Shown here in pieces: positions 9,514 through 19,100 of a stretch of DNA of 64,000 bases. This DNA comes from Chitinophaga sp. Ak27 (GTDB lineage Bacteria; Bacteroidota; Bacteroidia; Chitinophagales; Chitinophagaceae). Within the stretch, counting starts at the first letter, position 1, and every line of letters starts with the position of its first letter. The stretch lies in NCBI RefSeq assembly GCF_012726295.1, contig NZ_JABAOB010000010.1, forward strand, positions 248,001-312,000, written 5' to 3'. The position numbers and the translations under genes are program-made. The notes beneath the pieces were generated by a model, which saw only the letters and a program-made list of their open reading frames with translations, had not been told where the DNA came from and did no database searches.

Positions 9514-10054
9514 AGATAATATTACCGTTCTCTAAGTTGAACATTATAAATGAAATCAGATAGCAGTAGATATGAGATGACTTAGAAATGCATAAAAAAA
9601 TAGAACTGTGTGCACAATGCAGTGACAGCATATACTTTTGTAGTAATAGGCGAACAGCAATAATAAAAGAGATAGGAAGAGTAAAATTAACCAGAATTTC
9701 CTACCCATTACATAAAGTTATTCTGTTATTTACCCCGAATAGATCTTTAACAAACCCTCAAACACCAAAAACCATGTCAATTAGTAATATTAATTACCAA
9801 GAACATCAATGGCAAGTGGCGCATCTCCAAAATAACTCAAACAATAATAAATTATACAATGAGTGGCTATCCAAATTTTACAAGTCACAAGAGCTAGAAA
9901 AACTAAACATTATACATTCTAAGTTATTACAATAGAGCCATTTGGATAGTAAACAAGATATCAACGATAATTCCTAGGCAATGAAGCAGTTCTTTTATAG
10001 ATCTAGCTAAAATCTAAATACCAGAAATATATCGGTCCATTGAGAATAAACCAG
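9514..10054. other. Divergent spacer upstream of the barrel receptor and the membrane-protein cluster
   Basis: This ~540-bp AT-rich region probably carries the leftward promoter for the receptor and the rightward promoter for 10055-12743. The only candidate gene is the 53-codon frame at 9774. No clear promoter consensus or terminator was seen. Confidence 0.4.
9774..9935 (+). CDS. Possible small cytosolic protein of 53 residues
   Basis: An ATG at 9774, after the A-rich 'caccaaaaacc', opens a 53-residue frame (MSISNINYQEHQWQVAHL...NIIHSKLLQ). It is rich in Asn, Lys and Gln, likely helical, has no Cys and no export signal. The frame is open further upstream, but that part looks non-coding. It lies 120 bp before the membrane-protein gene. 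No family is recognised; it could be chance in AT-rich DNA. Confidence 0.3.
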   Translation: MSISNINYQEHQWQVAHLQNNSNNNKLYNEWLSKFYKSQELEKLNIIHSKLLQ

Positions 10055-11728
10055 ATGCAGCTAGTAAAAATACCGCGCTTCGATCATCCAACAAGTAACA
10101 CTATGGCTTCAACAGACAATATGCATACAGAAGTATCAAACAGGGAGGAGATACATTCTACCAACACACATCAAGGACATACAGACAAAGAAGAACCAGG
10201 AGATGGCCTAAAAAAACGCATTAAAATAGTAGCTTCCGATCCAGTAAGTTTCAAAGAATATCTATTCAATTCTACATTTAATAAGTGGCTAGTTGGAATA
10301 GGAATATTCGCCATAATAATTCAATTCTCAATTTTCAAATTTTTTTATCCATATGCAGGCTTCATAAATGGAGATTCATATGTATACCTCGAAACTGCCT
10401 ACCATAACTTCCCAGTAAATACGTATCCCATTGGCTACTCGAAATTCCTCAGACTAATAAGTGTTTTCACTCGCTCGGATATAGCTATCGTAGCATTACA
10501 GTATTTACTATTACAGCTTAGTACGATATCTTTAATGTTTACAACATTTTATTTCTATGCTCCTCTCAAAGCAACTAAGATTATTTTATACGGATTCATG
10601 TTATTCAATCCAGTATACCTGTACTTATCGAATTACATTTCCAGCGATGCGTTCTTTCTCTCACTCAGTTTGATATGGTTTACACTCCTACTTTGGATTA
10701 TAAACAAACCAAGCGCGCTCCTCATTTATTCAAGCGCATTAATTCTATTCATAGCATTTACCGTGCGATATAATGCCTTATTCTATCCAATTATTGGGAT
10801 AGTTGCTTTATTACTTGGGAAGCGAAGAATATTAGCAAACATAATAGGATTTGGGATAAGTATTTCATTAATTGGTTTATTTATGCAGGTCACAAGCAAT
10901 AAATATAAAGATATTACTGGCTATAAACAATTCACGCCGTTCTCAGGCTGGCAAATGGCGAACAATGCATTATATGCATATAGATATGTAGATAGCCGCC
11001 ATGTAAAACCAGTTACACCGAAATTCAAACAATTAGACAAGATGGTCCGAAACTACTTCGACAGCAGTAGAAATATCGCACTACATCCACAAGAAGCATT
11101 GATGGCGAATACGTTTTATATGTGGGCACCAAACTCACCCCTATCCTTATATATGGAAGAACAGTTCAAAAAGGATTCCACAGCATCAGCTTTAAAAAAG
11201 TGGGCTACAGTTGGCCCAATAATGAGCGACTACGGATCTTTTCTAATTAAAACATACCCAACGGAATTTGTAAAATTTTATCTAATTCCTAATGCAGTAA
11301 AATATTATGCTCCGCCAGTAGAATTTCTAGACCACTATAGCACAGGTATTGACAGTGTAACTGAAATTGCAAAAGTATGGTTTGATTATAAAAGCTTGAA
11401 GCTAAAAACCCGTGTAAAGGATTACAACGTAAACGTATTAAACTATTACCCAATCCTAACTGGAAGCATGAATGTCCTGTTTATCTTGAGTCTACTAAGT
11501 TTTATATTCTTAAAGGGCTACAAAAAATACAAATTATTAAAAAGAGGATTGATATTAGTTATAGCATTGTGGACACTAAACTTTGCATTTAGTGTCTTTG
11601 CCTCGCCTATTGCATTGAGATTTCAACTATTTCCAATCATAATTTCAATAATGTTTACGTCCCTATTAATGGAGTACCTTATAATTACTGCATTCAACAA
11701 AGAAATTGATGCACCGATCGAAACTTAA
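10055..11728 (+). CDS. Polytopic membrane protein with GT-C glycosyltransferase-like topology
   Basis: The ~557-residue product has a hydrophilic N-terminal tail (~70 residues, rich in His, Glu, Thr) followed by about 10 to 12 hydrophobic segments. After the first membrane span an acidic loop reads 'GFINGDSYVYLETA', resembling the early Asp/Glu motif of GT-C enzymes (PMT/ArnT type), and 'YPIGYSKFLRL' follows. A soluble region (~305-440) interrupts the spans and the last three helices close the protein. This is only a topology-level match; function and substrate are unknown. ATG 10055 is used, since the frame also opens at a TTG 15 bp upstream; ATG 10102 is another option. It is followed after 55 bp by the thioredoxin-like gene, so the two probably share a transcript, with small protein B beyond. 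Confidence 0.6.
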   Translation: MQLVKIPRFDHPTSNTMASTDNMHTEVSNREEIHSTNTHQGHTDKEEPGDGLKKRIKIVASDPVSFKEYLFNSTFNKWLVGIGIFAIIIQFSIFKFFYPYAGFINGDSYVYLETAYHNFPVNTYPIGYSKFLRLISVFTRSDIAIVALQYLLLQLSTISLMFTTFYFYAPLKATKIILYGFMLFNPVYLYLSNYISSDAFFLSLSLIWFTLLLWIINKPSALLIYSSALILFIAFTVRYNALFYPIIGIVALLLGKRRILANIIGFGISISLIGLFMQVTSNKYKDITGYKQFTPFSGWQMANNALYAYRYVDSRHVKPVTPKFKQLDKMVRNYFDSSRNIALHPQEALMANTFYMWAPNSPLSLYMEEQFKKDSTASALKKWATVGPIMSDYGSFLIKTYPTEFVKFYLIPNAVKYYAPPVEFLDHYSTGIDSVTEIAKVWFDYKSLKLKTRVKDYNVNVLNYYPILTGSMNVLFILSLLSFIFLKGYKKYKLLKRGLILVIALWTLNFAFSVFASPIALRFQLFPIIISIMFTSLLMEYLIITAFNKEIDAPIET

Positions 11729-11783
11729 CAGACCTACTCTTTTAAGTAACATAAAAAAATATAGTACTTAATATCAAAACATC

Positions 11784-12347
11784 ATGTCCAGAAAAGATAT
11801 TTTGCCGACTACTATTATCATTCTTACTGGTATTCTCCTATATATCGGAGCTTGCAAAATATTGGGGTACTCCATACTATCTGATGACGCTCAAAAACTA
11901 ATCCCCTATAACAAACCAGTACATACAGGGCATGAAGGTGAAATAATGCCATCCATTGATATCCAATTATCTGATAGCGTAACTTATTTGAATACTTCAA
12001 GCATACTGAAGGGAAGACCAACTGTACTATTCTACTTTAGCCCATATTGTCCATTTTGTCAATCACAAATACATGAAATAATGGAAAATATCAGACAATT
12101 AAAAACCATTGATTTCTTCCTAATAACACCTTACTCATACCCTGAAATGAAAGCTTTCTACAAGAAAAATGAGTTAAAAAAGTTCACAAACATTACTGTA
12201 GGAATTGACTATAAACAAAAATTCTCAGAATATTTCAAAGCGCAGGGCATTCCCTACTTGGCAATATACAATTCAGAAAAAAGACTTAACAACGCTTTTC
12301 TGGGGGAAGTTAAACATCAACAATTAAAACTTGAATGTAAAAAATAA
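11784..12347 (+). CDS. Membrane-anchored thioredoxin-fold protein (TlpA/AhpC-like, CPFC)
   Basis: The protein has 187 residues. One N-terminal membrane anchor (~10-27, 'TTIIILTGILLYIGACKIL') places the rest in the periplasm. The thioredoxin core starts ~65: 'GRPTVLFYFSPYCPFCQSQIHEI' carries the redox CPFC pair. The later 'AQGIPYLAIYN' holds the cis-Pro of the fold. Compared with TlpA it is slightly short at the C-terminus. It would reduce or form disulfides in exported proteins. The next gene encodes a small exported protein with exactly two cysteines, a fitting client; this is inference. It shares direction and close spacing with the membrane protein upstream. Confidence 0.8.
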   Translation: MSRKDILPTTIIILTGILLYIGACKILGYSILSDDAQKLIPYNKPVHTGHEGEIMPSIDIQLSDSVTYLNTSSILKGRPTVLFYFSPYCPFCQSQIHEIMENIRQLKTIDFFLITPYSYPEMKAFYKKNELKKFTNITVGIDYKQKFSEYFKAQGIPYLAIYNSEKRLNNAFLGEVKHQQLKLECKK

Positions 12348-12350
12348 AAA

Positions 12351-12396
12351 TATTGCGCAATAAGAGTTGGTGGAATACTTGCAAGCAAACCAACTC
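12351..12396 (+). promoter_or_regulatory. Palindrome and stem-loop between the thioredoxin-like gene and small protein B
   Basis: TATTGCGCAATA (12351-12362) is a perfect 12-bp palindrome starting 3 bp after the thioredoxin-like stop. Immediately after, GAGTTGGT (12364-12371) pairs with ACCAACTC (12389-12396) over a 17-nt loop that itself contains CTTGCAAG. This could be a weak terminator or processing site separating the two genes, or an operator. No T-run follows, so termination is uncertain. Confidence 0.4.
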
Positions 12397-12485
12397 AAAA
12401 TGGGGAAGCCGAAAACCATTATAATCGAGTAGGCAATTTTACCAAATAAAGTTTAGCTTTTTGAATCAAAAAAGCATCTATCATT

Positions 12486-12743
12486 ATGAAACAAGCAAAA
12501 TTCGCATTAACAGCTGTTGCTGTTCTGGCAGTTATCGGTGGTGCTCTGGCTTTTAAAGCAAATAGATCTCTAAACAATTTCTTCACCCCAGGACAAACTG
12601 CAACTACTACCAAATTAGTTTGTAACTCTCCAGCTCAGCTGTCTTATATTACAAACGCTCTGGGAGCAACAGTTATCACTGCTTCTGTTGCAGTTGACAA
12701 CGTTAATGCTTGTCCTACTATCAGGGTACAGAAGGTTGATTAA
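12486..12743 (+). CDS. Small exported two-cysteine protein B (paralogue of 6455-6715)
   Basis: The 85-residue product (MKQAKFALTAV...) has a cleavable signal with likely cleavage after 'GALA' (residue 22) and a ~63-residue mature part. It contains two cysteines, Cys46 ('VCNSP') and Cys76 ('NACP'), at exactly the same positions as in protein A. The mature part is rich in Thr, Val, Ala and Asn and looks beta-stranded. A loop between the cysteines closed by a disulfide is plausible. It follows the thioredoxin-like gene by 138 bp, contains regulatory-looking dyads in its leader, and ends in its own hairpin terminator. No known domain is recognised with certainty; DUF6520-like small proteins are the nearest remembered group. 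A signal molecule, toxin/bacteriocin-like factor or structural surface peptide are all open possibilities. Confidence 0.82.
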   Translation: MKQAKFALTAVAVLAVIGGALAFKANRSLNNFFTPGQTATTTKLVCNSPAQLSYITNALGATVITASVAVDNVNACPTIRVQKVD

Positions 12744-12808
12744 TTCAATCCAGGTCTTCGATTCATAAGAACTATTTAATATAAATTTGTTCTTAGAATA
12801 TAACAATT

Positions 12809-12839
12809 GGGAAGCTACCTCTTAAAGGGGTAGTTTCCC
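12809..12839 (+). terminator. Terminator of small protein B
   Basis: GGGAAGCTACC (12809-12819) pairs with GGTAGTTTCCC (12829-12839) through an 11-bp stem including one G-U pair, followed by TTTAT. It mirrors the dedicated terminator after small protein A. Confidence 0.75.
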
Positions 12840-13124
12840 TTTATCACTAATCAGCGATAACAGTTTATCCAACATCCAAGTATAGATTAATTAATGTATA
12901 GGTTCCATGATAGATAAAATATACAATAATAAAATCTGCCTCGCCTAATGCCTTATATGTTTATTCAGAGCATCCTACATCATTCTATTCTTAACTTGTG
13001 GATACATTCTAACCTCATCACACAAAATAATATATATCTGCTGTGTCAAAATCTATGGGCAATGCGATAAACTCCTTAGCCTTCCACTATTAATATCCAT
13101 CCACCATGTGCCAACTTTCGACAT
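12840..13124. other. AT-rich spacer between convergent small protein B and S9 peptidase B
   Basis: No frame of note, repeat or further hairpin was recognised in these 285 bases. Confidence 0.4.
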
Positions 13125-15818
13125 CTATTCTGTCTCTATAGCTGCTGGAGTTTTAATGCGATAATCTAACTCTAAACCATTATCAATATCCTTCATCTCC
13201 GCCGGTACACCACGCGTCATCCATTTAGGGGCGGGTAAATCTCTTAAATAATGATCAAAAAACTGTTTTAAACGAATATTGAAGTCTCTAGCCGACTTGC
13301 CACTTATGCCATGATTTCCATCTGTATATTCCAATAACCATACTCTTTTACCCAATCTTCTCAAGGCTGTAAAAAACTCTGTCGCTTGTAAAAATGAACT
13401 CATAGCATCCTTTGTTGTGTGCATCAGCAAAAGTGGCGTAACTACCTTATCCGCATTGAAAATAGCGGAATTTCCAATATACTGCTCCGGTGCCTGCCAT
13501 AATGTCCCTCCCATTCTGCCTTGTCCTCCATATTCAAAAAAAGATTGATTACTCCTTCCGCCAACAATTATGCCGTAAGCACTAACCAGATCCGACATTC
13601 CACTCGATGAATAGGCCGCCGTAAAGATATTCGTATGGGTGATCAAATAGTTTGTCTGTATTCCACCAAAGCTACACCCTCCTATTCCTAATTTTCTTTT
13701 GTTTACATAAGGAAAATATTTTACGTATCTTGCAGCGGATGTAAGTGCACTAAGTGTACCAGCCATTGGGTTGCCAATAACGTATGCAATATCTGGTGCA
13801 AAAACAATATATCCATTGCTGACATATGTTGGTATGTTTAAATCGCAGCCACCAGTCAAATCGGATGGAGTCAGATATTCATTCAACCCAAATGACTTCC
13901 TTTCATAATACTGAAAAATAACCGGATAGACTTTATTAGAATCAAAGTCTTCTGGTTTATATAATATTCCTTGCAATATTTTACCATCATCTGTTCTCCA
14001 CGAGTGTAGTTCCGTCGTATACCAATTATATAACTTTTCTGGGCTCAAAAAACTGATTGGTTTAAAATCAATAAAATTAGCAGTATAAAAATAATTGGGA
14101 TATTCCGTTGCACTCATTCTACTGACGATATACACATCCCGCAGAGCCGCTTTAACCGGATATATACCTGATTGATCGATATATGGGTTTCCAACTAACT
14201 TATAAATATAATTCCCCATGGTGAGTTTCTCGGGCATGCCTGGTCTGCCTATTACTACCTTATAGAATCCATTCTTCTTAGTATTTATATCTAAAGCATT
14301 TAGCAATACTGTCTTACCTCTTGACAAGCCCTTACTATTCTCCTGCATTGCGAGAAAGAAAATAATATCATGTTGCTTACCATATCCTCCAGTAATACTA
14401 ATAGGTTTTCTATTCCCAGCTGGATCAATCATCCAAATATCAAACCTATCGTACAACAGAACTGCATAGTCATTATCGACCCATGCAGCAATTCCCCTAG
14501 GCACCTCTCCGGCATCATCTCTATAGCAGTCAATCCAAGATGTATTTATATCGCCTGTAATCTTACGGTAAATACCAGAAGGTACTTCAAAACTATAATA
14601 ACTTTTATTTGTATTGTCAAAATAAATAATATATCTTCCACCAGGAGAAACACTAACAATATGTACACCTTCTAATTTGAGTGGAATATCTATCTTTCCA
14701 TCCGATGATTTAACAGCATAGGTTATAAGTGCCTTCTTATTCCAGCTACTCTCAGTTCTGTCTCCATCTCCCAAGACAGACTCCACCAAATGTACTTTGT
14801 CGGCCGCGCTACTCGAAATAACAAACTCATTACTCTTAGATAAGCAGGTTATATGATGGCTCACTACGTCAACGGCTACCGAGGAAAACTGATCAGGATC
14901 TCCATCTTGCAACTGTGCACTTTGTAATTTGTTATCCAGATAACTCCATACATTTACAGTTGAATTTCCTTTTCTTTTAAAATCAGTCTTATGCAGTTTC
15001 ACTAAAGTAAGAAACAAATATCTGCCATCAGCACTCATTCTGGATATTCTACTTAAAACAAAACCTTCCCATCCACTGAATGATTCATCACTAACTAATA
15101 ATTCGGCCCGCCCCTTCCTCTTTTGATAGTACCAAATCTCTTTACTGCCATTCGTTCCTTCAATCATGAGGGCAACACGCGAAGCATCCTGATTCAATAT
15201 CATATCTTCAAGGCCTATTCCCGACCAAACTATCTCCTCAACACCACTTGATAGATGCAGTCGTTTCAGTTGTTGGTTTGGTTGATGATTCATGCTATCG
15301 ATCACATATAACAATACCTTCCCATCTTTACTAAATGAAAAACTACCAACAGAAGATAAAGATCGTTTCCTTTCTGTACGTATGTTCATTATTGTAATAT
15401 CATTACTCTTATTACTTCTATAGCCTATCCACTCTCCATCTCCATTGGAGGGTAGATTAAAATAGCTAACATCAGCAATTTTATTAATAGCTCTCTCTCC
15501 CAGCTTAACGATACATAACGCGTTAGTGGTATCTATCAAAATCGCATTCTTGCTGTCAGCCGAAAAAACCGCATATCGCACACCTATAAAACGTTCTTCC
15601 CAATCACCACTATTCTCTTTCAGTACTAGGGTACAATTTTGTACGGGCTCATTCTGAATCTCGTAAGCCGTGTACCTCCCATCGTTAGAAATTATAGGAC
15701 TCCCCAATGACGGCCATCTACCATACGTCGTAGAATCAATGAGACGCTTTTTCTCACTCTGGGCAAAACAACAAATAGCAAAAAATAAAAAACATAACGT
15801 CCAAAAAACTCTTTTCAT
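13125..15818 (-). CDS. S9-type exported serine peptidase, paralogue B
   Basis: This 897-residue paralogue of 3399-6044 has a type I signal ending 'CCFAQ'. A propeller-like region follows ('PIISNDGRYTAYEIQN', 'VSPGGRYIIYFDN', 'LYDRFDIWMIDPAG'), then the alpha/beta hydrolase with Ser in GGCSFGG, Asp in HTTKDAM and His in DGNHG. The catalytic domain is very close to that of A ('IGGCSFGGIQTNYL.THTNIF.AAYSSS.MSD.VSAYG'), while the propellers differ more. A C-terminal tail of ~25 residues is unique to B. It is convergent with small protein B and divergent from the SusC gene at 16197. Keeping one peptidase paralogue beside each small-protein paralogue suggests matched enzyme-substrate pairs, which is inference. 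Confidence 0.85.
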   Translation of the reverse strand: MKRVFWTLCFLFFAICCFAQSEKKRLIDSTTYGRWPSLGSPIISNDGRYTAYEIQNEPVQNCTLVLKENSGDWEERFIGVRYAVFSADSKNAILIDTTNALCIVKLGERAINKIADVSYFNLPSNGDGEWIGYRSNKSNDITIMNIRTERKRSLSSVGSFSFSKDGKVLLYVIDSMNHQPNQQLKRLHLSSGVEEIVWSGIGLEDMILNQDASRVALMIEGTNGSKEIWYYQKRKGRAELLVSDESFSGWEGFVLSRISRMSADGRYLFLTLVKLHKTDFKRKGNSTVNVWSYLDNKLQSAQLQDGDPDQFSSVAVDVVSHHITCLSKSNEFVISSSAADKVHLVESVLGDGDRTESSWNKKALITYAVKSSDGKIDIPLKLEGVHIVSVSPGGRYIIYFDNTNKSYYSFEVPSGIYRKITGDINTSWIDCYRDDAGEVPRGIAAWVDNDYAVLLYDRFDIWMIDPAGNRKPISITGGYGKQHDIIFFLAMQENSKGLSRGKTVLLNALDINTKKNGFYKVVIGRPGMPEKLTMGNYIYKLVGNPYIDQSGIYPVKAALRDVYIVSRMSATEYPNYFYTANFIDFKPISFLSPEKLYNWYTTELHSWRTDDGKILQGILYKPEDFDSNKVYPVIFQYYERKSFGLNEYLTPSDLTGGCDLNIPTYVSNGYIVFAPDIAYVIGNPMAGTLSALTSAARYVKYFPYVNKRKLGIGGCSFGGIQTNYLITHTNIFTAAYSSSGMSDLVSAYGIIVGGRSNQSFFEYGGQGRMGGTLWQAPEQYIGNSAIFNADKVVTPLLLMHTTKDAMSSFLQATEFFTALRRLGKRVWLLEYTDGNHGISGKSARDFNIRLKQFFDHYLRDLPAPKWMTRGVPAEMKDIDNGLELDYRIKTPAAIETE

Positions 15819-16196
15819 TCATTACGGCATTTAATCAAATAAATACATATCCGAAGTATCAATATTTCCCTAATAGATTCTTCTATCAAGATACAATAAG
15901 CGACCGTTGTAATATAGCAGTAAGAACTAACCATACCATAAATAATATTCACTAGATTCTACTACAAACAATTAGGAAAAATATAGGCCCAATCAGCAAT
16001 AAAAATGGGCGAAGTGTATAACACGATAGACATATTACCCCAATAACTGGTCTTGAGTACTAGTCAACACTAATAAATCTAAACGGGGGAAAATTTAACA
16101 AAAAAATAGTACTATCTAAAACATGAAGTGTAATATAAGCATAAGGACAGCACCACCTAGTTGGATCTAGGAATGCTTCAATTAAATTATAATCAG
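15819..16196. other. Divergent promoter region between S9 peptidase B and the island SusC
   Basis: This ~380-bp AT-rich spacer serves two divergent starts. No clean -33/-7 pair was found. The frame of the SusC gene is open from 16161 (TTG), but coding is judged to begin at ATG 16197. Confidence 0.4.
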
Positions 16197-19100
16197 ATGA
16201 CAAGAGCAACATCACACCGCATACTGTTACGAATATTATATCTGTCAATATTCTACTTTTCTAACCCACATAGTTTAATAGCAAGCACAGTCCGGCAAGT
16301 TCCCAAAGTGACCATATCTGGTACAAATATACCCATCAGGGAGGTGTTCAAGAAAATATATCAACAAACTGGGTTAGAAGTAATAAACAATCTCTCAGAC
16401 ACTCAATTGAATGAGGATAACAAGATTACGGTGAATTTCATAAAAACAGGAATAAGCGAGGTAATGACCTACCTACTAAATGACAAAAAGGAACTATCCT
16501 TTCTTCTAAATGAACATACAATTCAGATATTCAAGAAGCCCCAATTAAAAACATATAATAATATAAGCCATATCTCAAAAACAGATACAACAGGAAATAT
16601 AGTACGGATCTCGGGCAAAATCGTTGACAATTCAGGGAACCCAATTCCTGGCGCTACTATATTAGAAAAAAAGGATAAACGTGGTACAATTTCAGATGCC
16701 GCCGGCACCTTCTCACTTTCAAATATAGGCAAAGGGAGTACAATAGTTGTAAGTTCAATTGGCTTTGAATCTAAGGAAATAATTGCAGATGAAAAAAATT
16801 CAATTATCCAATTAAGCACGCATACCAATGCACTTGACGAAAAGCTAGTGATAGCATATGGCATTACCACCAAGCGACTTAGTACAGGAAACATAAGCAG
16901 TATAAAAGCAATTGATATAGAAAAACAACCCGTTGGCAATCCACTACTGGCTGTTGAAGGCCGCGTACCTGGCATTTATATACAACAGGCCACTGGTCTA
17001 CCGGGAACAGGTGTAACAGTCCGCATTCAAGGAATAAACAGTCTACATAGCGGCAATGATCCCTTCTATGTTATTGACGGCGTTCCATACATTTCTCAAT
17101 TACTCCCAACAACAAATATGATAACCGGAAACTCAGGCGTTACAACTTCTTTCGGCAATCCGTTAAACTATCTCAACAGCTCCGATATTGAAAGTATTGA
17201 AGTTCTTAAAGATGCAGATGCCACAGCTATCTATGGCTCAAGAGCTGCAAACGGCGCCGTACTAATAACCACCAAAAAAGGTAAATCAGGAGAAATCAGA
17301 ACAAATGTAAAATTTCAAAATGGCTGGGGAACAGTTGGGCACAAAGTAAACGTACTAAACACGAAAGAATATCTGGAAATGCGTCATGAAGCATTAAAAA
17401 ATGATGGTATATCCACGCCATCAGCGTTTGACTGGGACCTTAACGGGACCTGGGACACTACCAGAAATGTAGACTGGCAAAAGGAGCTTATTGGTCGCAC
17501 GTCAAAATTTACCGATATAGAAGCAAATATTTCAGGAGGTAGCAATACTATGCAGTTTTTACTCGGCGCAGCATATCGAAAAGAGGGGACGGTATTTCCA
17601 GGAGACTTCTCTGACACCAAGGGCTCTCTACATTTTAATATGAATGGTAGTTCTAAAAACCAAAAATTCAGAGTGCAACTCTCAGGTTCATACCTTATAG
17701 ATAATAACAAACTACCAATGACCGACTTAACGTCTTTTGCACTTCAATTGGCCCCGGTTTCTCCACTCCCTTATAACAAAGATGGAAGTATCGATTGGAT
17801 GCCAAGTAGTTCGGGATCAACAACTTTCCTGAATAACCCAATGGCCCCGCTAACACAAAAAAGCGTCAACAAAACGACAAATCTTCTTGCCAGTTCGATA
17901 TTAAGTTACGAGATTTACCCTGGTCTTTTTCTTAAAACATCTCTTGGATACACCAACCTGAATGTAAATGAAATTGTAAAATCTCCCCTCTCCATGTATA
18001 CTCCTGAAGATCGGATATACTCTATAAGGATATCTCAATTTACAACGAATCGCAGCAGCTCATGGATCGTCGAGCCACAAGTTGAATTCACTCATAACAT
18101 CTCAAAAGGTACATTGAATGCCATCGTAGGAAGTACAATAACACAACAAAATGGCGACCAAACATCCATCGCTGCAGGTGGGTTTACCAACGATCTAGTC
18201 ATGGAGGATCTGGCAGCAGCAACGCTAATGATTGGATCAACCATTAACTCTATTTATAAATACAATGCGTTATTTGGGAGAATTACCTATAATTGGCAGA
18301 ACAAATATATCCTCAACCTTAACACTAGAAGAGATGGCAGCTCCCGCTTCGGTCCACAAAACCAGTTTCATAATTTCGGGTCTATTGCCGGTGCATGGAT
18401 TTTCTCAGAGGAGCCCGGATGTCAGCATGTCCTCCCTTTTTTGAATTTCGGAAAACTGCGTGCAAGCTATGGTACCACGGGAAACGATCAGATTGGCGAT
18501 TATCAGTTTATTGACTTATATCAAGCGGTTACTGTAACAGGAACTCCATATCAAAACACATTAGGTTTAGTCCCACAAAGATTAACTAATCCATACTTAG
18601 AATGGGAGGAAACCAAGAAATTACAATTTGGTCTGGATTTAGGATTTATTGACAACAGAATTTTGTTTAGTGTTAATTACAATAAAAACACATCAGGAAA
18701 TCAATTATCGACGTTCAGGTTACCATTCATTACTGGGTTTAGCGAAATCACAAGAAATTTCCCAGCTGTCATACATAATACCGGATGGGAATTCACGTTA
18801 CAAACCACGAATGTTAAAACAGCACATTTCAGCTGGACAAGTAATATTAACTTGACCATTCCGAAAAATCAATTATACTCATACTTTGGCATTGAAAAAA
18901 GCCTCGCATTCTTAATAGGGAAACCTCTCACATTATCCACATTCTTTAATTATGGAGGCATTAATGATACTACAGGCAAATATCAATATAGAGATTTAAA
19001 AGGAAATATGACGCTAAATCCCTCTGATCCGACTGACAGATACATTGCAGTTAGTCCAGACCCTAAGTTTTATGGCGGCTTTCAAAATAGCTTCAATTAC

